A stretch of 64,000 nucleotides of DNA from Pseudomonadota bacterium (GTDB lineage: Bacteria; Pseudomonadota; Alphaproteobacteria; Dongiales; Dongiaceae): assembly GCA_021792365.1 (NCBI GenBank), contig JAJYUT010000001.1:744001-808000 (forward strand), in the 5' to 3' direction. Below, piece after piece: positions 9,301 through 16,131 of this stretch (positions are counted from its first letter, which is position 1; each line of letters begins with the position of its first letter). Position numbers and translations under genes: made by a program. The notes under the pieces were generated by a model that was given only the letters and a program-made list of their open reading frames with translations, did not search any database and was not told the DNA's origin.

Positions 9301-9849
9301 GTGCTGACCATCGTCGGCGCCCTGGCAGGCTATGCCGCCCAGCGCGCGATCTGGGAGGGCGTGGTGCAGACCGGCGGGCTCAGCCCGACCGATGTGTTCG
9401 AGGTGCGCACGCCTGAGTCCGGCGAGAAGTTCTATTTCTCCGCGGAGACCGACAAGCTGATCGGCTCGCTCGATCCGCGTTATCTCTCGATCTGGAAGAT
9501 CATCAACAACACCGCCAAGAGCACGACCAGCGAGCACCCGGACGTGACGGAGATGCTGCAGCATTGCGCCGCCAGCATCGGGACGCCGGAATTCGGCGTG
9601 CCCCGCCTGCCGGAGGGGTGCAGGCCCAACATCCTGCCGCGCGACGCCGTCAACCGCATGTGGGCCAAGGCGCGCCAGCATCTCGCCAAGACCGAGCCGA
9701 CGCTCTGGCCGATGAACATCGCCGTCGCCGCGCGCTCGCTCATCCTCTCCGCCCAGCGCGCCATCCCGGCCAACATCGCCGTGAAGATCGTGATGGAAGC
9801 CGCCGTCCCCATGTCCCGCATCGACCCCGCCACGGTGCCGCGGAAATAG
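6379..9849 (+). CDS. Paralogue 3 of 3: giant pentad-repeat helical protein with shared C-terminal domain
   Basis: The frame encodes 1156 residues; the second ATG (6397, after GAAGGG) may be the real start. Order: N-terminal FGRRETPVG motif, a basic patch KKRKKK, an uninterrupted charged helix at about residues 167-747 built from five-residue units (EAARL, EAERL, EAAAR), a disordered Pro/Ala region with two copies of a DRIAxIxRK motif (about residues 859 and 890), then the shared domain (about 948-1156: GALAGYAAQRA, LSIWKI, HCAASIG, FGVPRLP, IVMEAAVPMSRIDP). The five-residue period is unlike a heptad coiled coil and fits an ER/K-type single alpha-helix, roughly 85 nm if fully helical (inference). 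No transmembrane segment or signal peptide is visible. A spacer, tether or cell-pole scaffold is conceivable but unproven. Confidence 0.8.
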   Translation: MKGQSPMAKSDRDGPTFGRRETPVGAQDAAFEAAPPPKKRKKKATEDDFTSQPIEETPATNWRKAAPIAPGEEVRLVKVYKRTTDVNEPSTRKQPPIETPPDESKLTFKREKRFYFAGDDEELKAKAAKAKAEAEAAAQIAQQTEALLEADNVTPLSRNQPHADADMAKLEAARAEATRREAARVEAERLEAANREAAAREAVRLEAAKAEAAKAAALRLEAERLEAANREQEQREQERLDAARAAAARREATRREAEKLEIAAREAAAREAKILEAAKREAERVEAARREAAEIEQKRLEAARALAAEREAARLEAERLEAAAREAARIETEKLAAAKQEAARIEAARLEAEQLAEAAREAARIETEKLAAAKQETARLEAARKEAEKIEAAAREAARREAAKLEAARQEAARIEAARLEAARLEAQKLEAAKAEAAKREAARREVEKLEAAAREAARLEAEKLEAMKREAARLEAARQESARLEAAKLEAAKAEAAKREAARLEAEQLEAAAREAARIEAEKLESARQEAARLEAARLEAERLEAAKIKAARAQAARSEAARLEAERLEHATREAAERESARLEAAKAEAAKLEALKAEAVKLESAQREEVKREAARLEAAMQEAQRQEAEHREATKREAAKLEAARAEAARQNEAARQEAERLEALNRESARREAARIEAAKREAVRLEAERAEAERLEAAQADAAQLEAEQRAAARLEVERLQTEREEAERQEAARGEADRRDSAKLGSAKPDSATTEAAAPESIEPESIEPQSIKPAATPDTPSKPSSPRRAAGFLSGIVKTTEGAPPGGPQIGPDAPATRPAAASAVESQLKSKFAEVVARKETPKQPVDTRDRIAAIFRKVQGETTKRAAPEPRAQSSAEATDRIASIMRKGLHGGPSKPAAHPDAKAAAKPTEPVLSPAASAPQSVASLFEAAPAAPAQTYSKVAAQLIAWLKAELADEPEMSHVTVLTIVGALAGYAAQRAIWEGVVQTGGLSPTDVFEVRTPESGEKFYFSAETDKLIGSLDPRYLSIWKIINNTAKSTTSEHPDVTEMLQHCAASIGTPEFGVPRLPEGCRPNILPRDAVNRMWAKARQHLAKTEPTLWPMNIAVAARSLILSAQRAIPANIAVKIVMEAAVPMSRIDPATVPRK
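6877..8620 (+). repeat. Degenerate 15-bp coding repeats (EAxxL pentads)
   Basis: Within the third paralogue about 116 consecutive codon quintets follow the pattern Glu-Ala-x-Arg/Lys-Leu/Arg/Ile. At DNA level this is a long run of variants of a 15-base unit such as GAGGCGGCGCGGCTG. Codon choice varies between units, which indicates an old array kept by selection on the protein and not a fresh DNA expansion. Larger blocks recur too: IETEKLAAAKQE occurs twice about 35 residues apart. Confidence 0.85.
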
Positions 9850-9875
9850 CGCGCGCAGGCGTCGCAAGACGAGCC

Positions 9876-9925
9876 CCTTCCCCCCTGGTGGGGGGAAGGT
9901 TGGGATGGGGGTGACGCCGCACAAT
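9876..9925. repeat. Dispersed palindromic repeat, family C, copy 1
   Basis: A perfect 10-bp hairpin (CCTTCCCCCC / GGGGGGAAGG, loop TGGT) is followed by ATGGGGGTGACGCCGCAC. An inverted copy of the same composite is at 11288-11376. The hairpin lies just behind the third paralogue and could end its transcript, but there is no T-tract on that strand. Confidence 0.7.
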
Positions 9926-9963
9926 GCCTGACAAGAGCGATGAACCGCATCGCAACCGCCAGT

Positions 9964-10041
9964 GACTCTGATCCCTATTTTCTTTTACTCGCTTCCCGTC
10001 CAACGCCCGTGCAGCGTTTTCCCGCATATAGGGTCAGAGTC
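9964..10041. repeat. REP-like inverted repeat and left copy of a direct repeat
   Basis: GACTCTGATCCCTAT (9964-9978) pairs, with one extra base, with ATAGGGTCAGAGTC (10028-10041). Between them, 9978-10016 (beginning TTTTCTTTTACTCGCTTCCC) recurs in the same orientation at 11258-11295. Words of the type GGGTCAGAGT next to AT-rich ends are common around REP-associated tyrosine transposase genes. No such transposase is present here. Confidence 0.6.
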
Positions 10042-10092
10042 GATTTCGGCGGCTCCCAGGCTCTCAACTCTCGGAAAATCCTGTGCCACGGT

Positions 10093-10356
10093 TCATTCAA
10101 TCTCCTCGATCACCTCTGGCACTTCTTGCGCCCGAAGCATGTCTCTTACTCTGTTCGAATAGAGGACTCCGAGCGCGCGCTCAGCGTCATCCGGTAGGAT
10201 GGAAACGTCTGCGTTCGATCCCGTCGAGACTTTTTCGACAATTTGCGAAGCGGCGCTCACTATGTCTGGCGTAGGGTACAAGCCAAGCAGGAACAGTGCT
10301 TTTTCTGCCGTACATTGAAGTCGAGTTGCTCCCACAGGCTCAATATTGATTATCAT
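10093..10356 (-). CDS. Small hypothetical protein downstream of a lipoprotein
   Basis: From the ATG at 10356 the product has 87 residues (MIINIEPVGATRLQC...). A longer reading from 10413 would overlap the lipoprotein gene by 52 bases. I recognise no family. The sequence is soluble and mixed alpha/beta in character, ending with the acidic VPEVIEEIE. The start lies six bases beyond the stop of the lipoprotein gene, so the pair is probably one transcript. GC is lower than the chromosomal average, in keeping with an inserted segment between repeats. Confidence 0.5.
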   Translation of the reverse strand: MIINIEPVGATRLQCTAEKALFLLGLYPTPDIVSAASQIVEKVSTGSNADVSILPDDAERALGVLYSNRVRDMLRAQEVPEVIEEIE

Positions 10357-10361
10357 CCCGT

Positions 10362-10907
10362 TCAGAAGCTGCTTTTCGGAGAAGGGGCACCGTAGGCAAA
10401 GCCTCCAACGCATGTATTTCCTAGATGGCGACGAAATATTGGTTCACTCTCACGAAAAGGATCGCTGCCAAGATGTAGCTTGCCTGCCCTAAACGCGAGC
10501 TCGTTTGCTAGTTCATTGAGCGCACCATTCACATCATCCTGAAGGGAAAGCGCAACCGTCTGCTCCGCCGGGGAGCAGGTTGCAGTCCCCGTCGAACAAT
10601 CAACAATGCCGATGTCCACAAACGAGAATACCACTTTGACGATCCGCACGTGCTGCTCATGGTCAGTCGACATGAACCGCGGCAGCGTCCTGACAAAGAC
10701 GCTGCCGGATGCAAATCGATCCACCTCACTCCGAGCTAGGCGATTTGTATCGCCGGCTTTCGCACCAAAGAGATATTGATAGACAGCTCTCTCGAGTGCT
10801 TGTCGTTGCTCCGCAGTGCCAGTCTTTTGCTCTGAGCAAGCCGACAGAAGAAGTATTGACGCTCCGAGGACCAAAGATGCGGATCTCAATACGCGTAGAG
10901 CACCCAT
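10362..10907 (-). CDS. Predicted lipoprotein of unknown function
   Basis: The frame is open from 11207, but the ATG at 10907 gives a proper lipoprotein signal: basic MGALRVLRS, hydrophobic ASLVLGASILL and lipobox LLSAC (181 residues). The mature part contains QRQALERAVYQYLFGAKAGD and no domain I know. Asp is absent after the lipobox Cys (the residue is Ser), so outer-membrane sorting by Lol is the default expectation. It lies with the next small gene inside a low-GC segment bracketed by repeats. Confidence 0.6.
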   Translation of the reverse strand: MGALRVLRSASLVLGASILLLSACSEQKTGTAEQRQALERAVYQYLFGAKAGDTNRLARSEVDRFASGSVFVRTLPRFMSTDHEQHVRIVKVVFSFVDIGIVDCSTGTATCSPAEQTVALSLQDDVNGALNELANELAFRAGKLHLGSDPFRESEPIFRRHLGNTCVGGFAYGAPSPKSSF

Positions 10908-11221
10908 ACGGCGAAAGCTTGGTGACCTTTTCGCAGCGCCAGCGGGCTTAGATCCACGTATCACCTTTCCCTCCCCGCCTCGTTCGTCGCCTGCATCACG
11001 GGGGCTCAGCACATACTCCATCATCGTCCTGCTTCGCGTCCTGATCTCCACGCTCGTCATGCCGGGCGACAGTGGCAATATCTTGTCTTCCGTCTGAAGC
11101 TCCCCGGTCGGCGCGGCGATGCGGGCGGTGAAGACGGGCCTGGCAAATGTTTCTCGCGCGACGGTTGCGGTGCGCCACAGGCTAGCGCGCGCAGTTGCGG
11201 GCGGCAACCCGCCTATCAGGC

Positions 11222-11295
11222 CAATTCATCCCAATTTTCCCTGACCCCAATTTTCCCTTTTCTTTTACTCGCTTCCCGTCAACGCCCGTGCGGCG
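11222..11295. repeat. REP-like sequence and right copy of the direct repeat
   Basis: Position 11230-11256 holds CCCAATTTTCCCTGACCCC followed by AATTTTCCC, a form typical of REP sequences linked to RAYT transposases. Directly after it, 11258-11295 repeats the 38-bp sequence found at 9978-10016 with two differences. The two copies frame the low-GC lipoprotein segment. The surrounding non-coding stretch 10908-11467 holds nothing else I can support apart from the family C repeat. Confidence 0.6.
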
Positions 11296-11376
11296 TCACC
11301 CCCATCCAGCTCCGACTAGGCTCGCTGCCGCTCGCCAAGTCTCCACATCCTTCCCCACAAGGGGGGAAGAGGCCGG
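11288..11376. repeat. Dispersed palindromic repeat, family C, copy 2 (inverted)
   Basis: GTGCGGCGTCACCCCCATCC at 11288-11307 is the reverse complement of the end of copy 1 (9905-9925). About 40 bases further on, CTTCCCC and GGGGGAAG form the matching hairpin. The two copies therefore point toward each other across the intervening segment. Confidence 0.65.
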
Positions 11377-11467
11377 GGAGTCACAGGGCGATAACCCCGC
11401 CGGCTTTGTCGTGTACGATGCAGAAAAGGCATTACACAGCGCCGCGATGGGCCGGCAGACTTGCCCC

Positions 11468-12022
11468 ATGCGGATGGAGATCAAAGGCCAGGCGATGGAT
11501 GTCGCGTTCGAGGCGCTGGATGCGCGGTTCGGCCGGATGCGCGACTATCTTGCGCGGCTGCAGGGGGCGCGGCGGATGCCGCGCCGCGCCGACCTCGATC
11601 CGATGGCGTTTGCGGACCTGCTGCCGTTCGTCAACCTGATCGACGTGGTAGTGGAGGACGACGCGGTGCGTTTCCGCTTCCGGCTGGTCGGCACGGTGCA
11701 GAGCGAGGCGGCCGAACTCGATTACGCCGGCCGCTTCGTCGATGACGTGGTCGATCCCGTCTCGCGACCGCGCGTGCTGGAGGATCTGACGCGGGTGGCG
11801 GCGACCTGCAGGCCGCGCTACGGCCGCTATGGCATGCCGTTCCCCGGCCGCGGCTTCATCGATTCGGAGCGCGTGTTCTATCCGCTCTCCGCCGATGACC
11901 GCATGGTGGATGGCATCCTGGCGCTGCACCATTATCCGGATCGCGCGCTGGCGCCGCGCATCACTCCCCAGGGCTGGCATCTCAACGCCTGGCGGCAGGC
12001 CCTCGGGCGGTTTCCGCTCTGA
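11468..12022 (+). CDS. PAS_5 domain protein
   Basis: From the ATG at 11468 the protein has 184 residues and is nearly all one PAS_5 domain (PF07310), a family largely confined to alphaproteobacteria. Landmarks are RMPRRADLDPMAFADLLPFVNLIDVV, FRFRLVGTVQSEAAELDYAGRFVDDV and SERVFYPLSADDRMVDGIL. PAS_5 proteins are stand-alone and their ligands are unknown. The open frame reaches back to 11195, through the repeat region, so the start was chosen where similarity to the family begins; ATGs at 11447 and 11474 are alternatives. Confidence 0.8.
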   Translation: MRMEIKGQAMDVAFEALDARFGRMRDYLARLQGARRMPRRADLDPMAFADLLPFVNLIDVVVEDDAVRFRFRLVGTVQSEAAELDYAGRFVDDVVDPVSRPRVLEDLTRVAATCRPRYGRYGMPFPGRGFIDSERVFYPLSADDRMVDGILALHHYPDRALAPRITPQGWHLNAWRQALGRFPL

Positions 12023-12094
12023 ATCGAGGCTGGACCATCGCGCGTGCTCCCGCCTAACATCCCGCCGCCCATGAAGGGCGGGGGGAATGATCGC

Positions 12095-13624
12095 ATGCCA
12101 GCTCTCACGAAACGCGCCGCGCGCCGGGCCATCGCGCTCGGCGAGCGTCCGGTCACAATCGACGACGTGGTTGCGATCGGCCGCAACGGCGCGCGCGTGA
12201 CGCTCGCCGCCGCGGCGAAGCGGCGCATGAAGGCGGCCCGCGCGGTGGTGGAGCGGCTGGCGGCGGGCGACAGGCCGGTCTATGGCCTCAACACCGGGCT
12301 CGGCGCGGGCGTCGATACGCGGCTGTCGCCGGCGGAGATGAGCGCGTTCCAGGCCCGGGTGCCGGTGGCGCGCGCGGTCGGGATCGGACCGCGGCTGGCG
12401 ACGGAGGAGGTGCGCGCGCTGATGACGGCGCGGCTGGTCGGCCTCGCGCAGGGGGGTGCCGGCATCTCGCCCGCGCTGGCCGAGCGGATCGCGGCGATGC
12501 TGAACCAGGGCGTGCATCCGGTTGTGCCTTCGATCGCCTCGGTCGGCGAGAGCGACCTTGCGCCGTGTTCCCATGCCATGCTGCCGCTGATCGGCGCGGG
12601 CGAAGCGGAACTCGGCGGCAAGGTGATGGGCGGCGCGGAGGCGATGCGCCGCGCCGGCATCAGGCCAGTGCCGCTGGGCCCGAAGGACGGCATCGCTTTG
12701 GTCAGCGCCAATGCCGCCTCGCTCGGGCTGGGCGCCTTCGCGTTGCATGACGCGGCGATCGTGCTGCGGGCGCAGCGCGCCGCGATGGCACTCAGCCTGG
12801 AAGGGTTTCGCGGCAATCTCGATCCGTTCGATCCGCGGCTCGCGCGCCTGCGTGCGGCGCCGGGCCAGGCGGAGGCTGCGGCCGCAGTGATGGCGCTGCT
12901 GAAGGGCGGCGCGCTGCTGAAGCCCGGCGCGGCGCGGCGGGTGCAGGATCCCTTGAGCTTCCGCTGCTTCCCCAGCGTCCATGGCGCGGCGCTGGCGGCG
13001 CTGGCCAGCGCGCGCGCCGTGCTGGAGCGGGAGCTGAACAGCAGCGGCGACAACCCGGCCGTGCTGGCGGATGACGGCGACATGGTCATGACCGGCAATT
13101 TCGACATCACGGCCCTGGTGCTGGAGTTCGAGCGGCTCGGCCAGGCGCTGGCGCAGAATGCCATCCTGGCCGCGCAGCGCGTGGCCAAGATGCAATCGAC
13201 GCATTTGAGCGATCTGCCGCGCTTCCTGTCCCCGCGCGGCGCGATGCATGCCGGCCTTGCCGGGCTCATGAAAGTGTCGGCGGCCCTGGAATCCGACATC
13301 CGGCACCTGGCGCAGCCCTGCTCGCTGCTGGTGATGGCGACGGCGGACGGCGTCGAGGATTACGCCACCATGGCCCCGCGCGTGGTGGCCAAGACGCGCG
13401 GCATCGTGGAGAAGCTCGCGGTGATCGCCGGCATCGAGCTGATGGTCGCCGCGCAGGCGGTCGATCTGCGCAAGGTGACGAAGCTCGGCACCGGCACGAA
13501 CCGCGCCTATGAGTGGGTGCGCGGCCGCTCGAAGATGGTGGACGAGGACCGCTCCCTGGGCGCTGAGATGGAAAAGGTGGGCGCGGCGGTTCTGAAGGGC
13601 GAACTGCGGGAAGCACTCAAGTAG
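12095..13624 (+). CDS. Aromatic amino acid lyase (HAL/PAL) family protein with altered MIO motif
   Basis: The 509-residue protein follows the histidine/phenylalanine ammonia-lyase fold throughout: VYGLNTGLGAG, QDPLSFRCFPSVHG, LNSSGDNPAV, MTGNFD and AAQAVDLRK are all in place. The cofactor site is not. The family forms MIO from Ala-Ser-Gly within GSVGASGDLAP; here the DNA reads ASVGESDLAP, so Ala is replaced by Glu and one residue of the triad is missing. A standard MIO could not form from this, so lyase activity is doubtful. Start: ATG at 12095 behind a G-rich Shine-Dalgarno; the frame is open to 12044. It is convergent with the cyclodeaminase gene. Confidence 0.8.
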   Translation: MPALTKRAARRAIALGERPVTIDDVVAIGRNGARVTLAAAAKRRMKAARAVVERLAAGDRPVYGLNTGLGAGVDTRLSPAEMSAFQARVPVARAVGIGPRLATEEVRALMTARLVGLAQGGAGISPALAERIAAMLNQGVHPVVPSIASVGESDLAPCSHAMLPLIGAGEAELGGKVMGGAEAMRRAGIRPVPLGPKDGIALVSANAASLGLGAFALHDAAIVLRAQRAAMALSLEGFRGNLDPFDPRLARLRAAPGQAEAAAAVMALLKGGALLKPGAARRVQDPLSFRCFPSVHGAALAALASARAVLERELNSSGDNPAVLADDGDMVMTGNFDITALVLEFERLGQALAQNAILAAQRVAKMQSTHLSDLPRFLSPRGAMHAGLAGLMKVSAALESDIRHLAQPCSLLVMATADGVEDYATMAPRVVAKTRGIVEKLAVIAGIELMVAAQAVDLRKVTKLGTGTNRAYEWVRGRSKMVDEDRSLGAEMEKVGAAVLKGELREALK

Positions 13625-13636
13625 GCAGCGCTCACC

Positions 13637-13746
13637 TGTCATCCCGGCCGAGCGCAGAGAGAGCCGGACCCATAGCAACGTTCAGCGGCGCTTCTGGATC
13701 GCATGGGTCCCGGGTCGCGCAGCTCCGCTGCCCGCCCGGGATGACA
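13637..13746. repeat. Dispersed palindromic repeat, family A, copy 1
   Basis: A 110-bp intergenic element with ends TGTCATCCCGG and CCGGGATGACA, hairpins at both ends (CCGGC...GCCGG; CCCGGGTCG...CGCCCGGG) and a CATGGGTCCCGGG core. Three more copies lie at 41178, 44920 and 46585. It sits between two convergent genes and could serve as a terminator. Confidence 0.8.
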
Positions 13747-13789
13747 TTCATCGGGATGGCAATAGAGGGTGCGCCCGCGCCAGCGCGGC

Positions 13790-14797
13790 TCACGCGAACC
13801 TGAGCTTCTGCCCGATGCCCGTGCGCGCGCTCTTCTCCAGCAGCGCATGCCCCAACGCGATGTCGCTCAGGCTGAGGCCGCGGTGCCAGAACAGGATGGT
13901 CTCGTCGGCGCGCTCGCGGCCGGGCTTCAGCCCGGCGACGATCTGGCCGAGCTCGGCGTGCAGCGTGGCCTCGCTCAGCTTGCCGGCTTCGACATGGGCG
14001 CGCAGCGCGCCGAACTGGCCGGCCCTGCACTGGCCCCAATCATCAACCACCAGCTTGGACATGATGTCGGTGAGGGACAGTTCCACCGCGCTCATGGTGC
14101 CATAGGGCACGACGAAGGCGCCGGGCTTGATCCACGCGGTCTTGAGCAGCGGCTCCGGCCTGGCGAGGCGCGAGGCCTCGACCACGATGTCGGCGCCCTT
14201 GACCGTGTCCTCCCAATTGTCGAGGGCGCGCACCTCCTTGCCGAGGTCGCGGGCGAGGGTCGCGGCGAAGGCGTCGCGGCTCTCCTTGCGGCGCGAATGC
14301 ACGCGGATCTCGTCGAAATCGAACAGCGTGTCCAGCAGCCGCACGTTCCAATACGCCGTGCCGCGCGCGCCGATATGGCCCAGCACCTTGCTGTTCTTGC
14401 GGGCCAGATACTTGGCGCCGAGGGCAGTGACCGCGCCGGTGCGCATCTCGGTGATGCTGGTGGCGTCCAGGATCGCCCTGGGCATGCCGGTCGCGGGATC
14501 GAACAGCGTGAGGATCGCCATCTCAGACGGCAGGCCCTGCTTGTAGTTGTCGACATAATCGCCGACGATCTTCACCCCGGCGAGATCGATGGGCGCGCCG
14601 ATCGCTCCGCGCAGCACGTTGAAATGGCCGTGCACATTGGCATCCGGAATGAGGTGCATGCGCGGCTCGATCACCGTGCGGCCCTGTCCCTGCGCCGCCA
14701 GGCTCGGTTCAATCGCGGCGAGGATCTCCTCGTCGGTCAGCTTCAGCTCCGCGACATCGAGGCCATTGAGATAAGTGATGTAGATCGGCGGGTGCAT
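13790..14797 (-). CDS. Ornithine cyclodeaminase / mu-crystallin family protein
   Basis: From the ATG at 14797 the product has 335 residues. Family landmarks are the N-terminal LKLTDEEILAAIEPSL, the substrate-binding region GHFNVLRGA and KIVGDYVDNYKQGLPS, the stretch ILDATSITEMRTGAVTALGAKYLA and a Rossmann segment VLGHIGARGTAYWNVRLL. The family includes ornithine cyclodeaminase, alanine dehydrogenase and ketimine reductases, so the exact substrate is open. The frame is open upstream to 15025 but that part overlaps the oxidase gene. It starts nine bases after the oxidase stop, so the two form an operon, probably for amine or amino-acid catabolism. Confidence 0.85.
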   Translation of the reverse strand: MHPPIYITYLNGLDVAELKLTDEEILAAIEPSLAAQGQGRTVIEPRMHLIPDANVHGHFNVLRGAIGAPIDLAGVKIVGDYVDNYKQGLPSEMAILTLFDPATGMPRAILDATSITEMRTGAVTALGAKYLARKNSKVLGHIGARGTAYWNVRLLDTLFDFDEIRVHSRRKESRDAFAATLARDLGKEVRALDNWEDTVKGADIVVEASRLARPEPLLKTAWIKPGAFVVPYGTMSAVELSLTDIMSKLVVDDWGQCRAGQFGALRAHVEAGKLSEATLHAELGQIVAGLKPGRERADETILFWHRGLSLSDIALGHALLEKSARTGIGQKLRFA

Positions 14798-14805
14798 CTT
14801 TGGCT

Positions 14806-16119
14806 TCAGGCTCCTCTGCGGGCGGAACGTGCATCCTTCCAGTCGAACCATCGCATGGCGAGCGGCACGAACCAGGGATTGCCGCCATAGAACGGCAAGG
14901 TGGGGAAAGGCGTGGTGCCGAAGATGCTGGCGCCTTCGGCCTTGCCCAGCATCTGCTGCGCGAGCTTGAGGCCGAGATACGACCCCATCGGGACGCCGGC
15001 GAAATTGTAGCCGAGGGCATACCACAGACCGTCATGCCGTCCGACATGGGGCATGAAGTCGAAGGTGCCGGCGCATTGCCCCTTCCACACGCGGCTGAGG
15101 CGGACATTGGCAAGATCGGGCAAAAGCCGCGCCGCCATGGCGTGCAGGCGCGCGCCCATCTCGCGCAGATCCCGCGGCCGGCTGCCGGTCAGCCCGCCGA
15201 ACAGGATCTTGCGCCGGTCCGGCGCGGGGCGGAAGAAGTTGATATTGACGTTGCTGTCGATCACCGTGCGGCCGTTGGGGATGAGCTTCGCCATCAGTTC
15301 CGGCGGCAGCTCCTCCGTTGCCGCCATGAAACCCTCGAACGGCACGACCCGCCGGGCCAGCCAGGAGACATGCCGCGGCGTGTAGCCGTTGGTGGCGACG
15401 ATGGCCTCGCGGGCCGCGACAGCGCCGCGCGGCGTCGCGACCCGCACCACCTTGCCGTCGCGCGCGATGCGCGTCACCGGCGTGCGGGTGAAGACGCGCA
15501 CGCCGGCCGCGCGCGCGGCCTTGAGCAGGCCTTGGTGATAGAGCGCGGGGTGAATTGAGCCGAGATCCGGAATGACCGCGCCGCCTTTATAGGCATCGCT
15601 CGCCAGCTCGCGCCGCACATCGGCGGGCGCGATCATCTCATAGGGAAAGCCAAGGCGGCGGCGCATGACCTCCAGCTCCCGCGCCAGATCCTTGTAATGC
15701 GCCTCGGAGGTGGCGGCGATGAAGCGGCCGGGTGAGGCGATGTGGCAGTCCATGCCGAGTTCCGCGACGAGCGCGAACGCCCATTGCCGCGCGGCATCCA
15801 GCTCGCGATAGACGGAGGTCGCGAACTCCGCGCCGTGATGCGCCTCCAGCCAGGTGAAGGAGCGTTTCAGCGTGCGGCCGAGATAGCCGGCGTTGCGGCG
15901 CGCGGCGCCGTGCCCAGCCTGCTCGGCTTCCAGCACCAGCACCGATCGCCCCGCGCGCGCGAGGTGCAAGGCCGCCACCAATGACGTGTAGCCGGAGCCG
16001 ACGATCGCCACATCCGCAGTGGCGGGAAGGTCGTCCTGCTCGCCATCCTCCGGTGGCGCGGCGTCCCACCGATGGGGGCGCTCGGCGAAATCGTCGGTGA
16101 AAAGCCGGGCTTCCGTCAT
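14806..16119 (-). CDS. FAD-dependent oxidoreductase (DAO family, PuuB-like)
   Basis: The 437-residue protein has an FAD dinucleotide fold at residues 36-66 (VAIVGSGYTSLVAALHLARAG, then acidic LEAE), the GHGAARRNAGYLG segment seen in gamma-glutamylputrescine oxidase-like enzymes, and a C-terminal GYNFAGVPMGSYLG closing the FAD site. A substrate cannot be named; D-amino acids, glycine derivatives and gamma-glutamyl amines are all possible. It is followed in the same operon by a cyclodeaminase-family gene, which could use the imine or keto product of the oxidase (inference). It lies 12 bases downstream of the regulator gene on the same strand. Confidence 0.85.
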   Translation of the reverse strand: MTEARLFTDDFAERPHRWDAAPPEDGEQDDLPATADVAIVGSGYTSLVAALHLARAGRSVLVLEAEQAGHGAARRNAGYLGRTLKRSFTWLEAHHGAEFATSVYRELDAARQWAFALVAELGMDCHIASPGRFIAATSEAHYKDLARELEVMRRRLGFPYEMIAPADVRRELASDAYKGGAVIPDLGSIHPALYHQGLLKAARAAGVRVFTRTPVTRIARDGKVVRVATPRGAVAAREAIVATNGYTPRHVSWLARRVVPFEGFMAATEELPPELMAKLIPNGRTVIDSNVNINFFRPAPDRRKILFGGLTGSRPRDLREMGARLHAMAARLLPDLANVRLSRVWKGQCAGTFDFMPHVGRHDGLWYALGYNFAGVPMGSYLGLKLAQQMLGKAEGASIFGTTPFPTLPFYGGNPWFVPLAMRWFDWKDARSARRGA

Positions 16120-16131
16120 GACTCCGCGCGA

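Noticed and set aside
4433-9924. Long minus-strand open frames opposite the three paralogues (605, 1184 and 803 codons)
   Set aside because: They mirror the repeat-rich GC codons of the plus-strand genes; conserved motifs shared by three paralogues exist only on the plus strand, and the minus frames have low-complexity Arg/Leu/Ala content.
11432-13678. 748-codon minus-strand frame opposite the PAS_5 and lyase genes
   Set aside because: It spans two well-recognised plus-strand proteins and a repeat and is rich in His/Arg/Gln/Ala, as expected for an antisense shadow in high-GC DNA.
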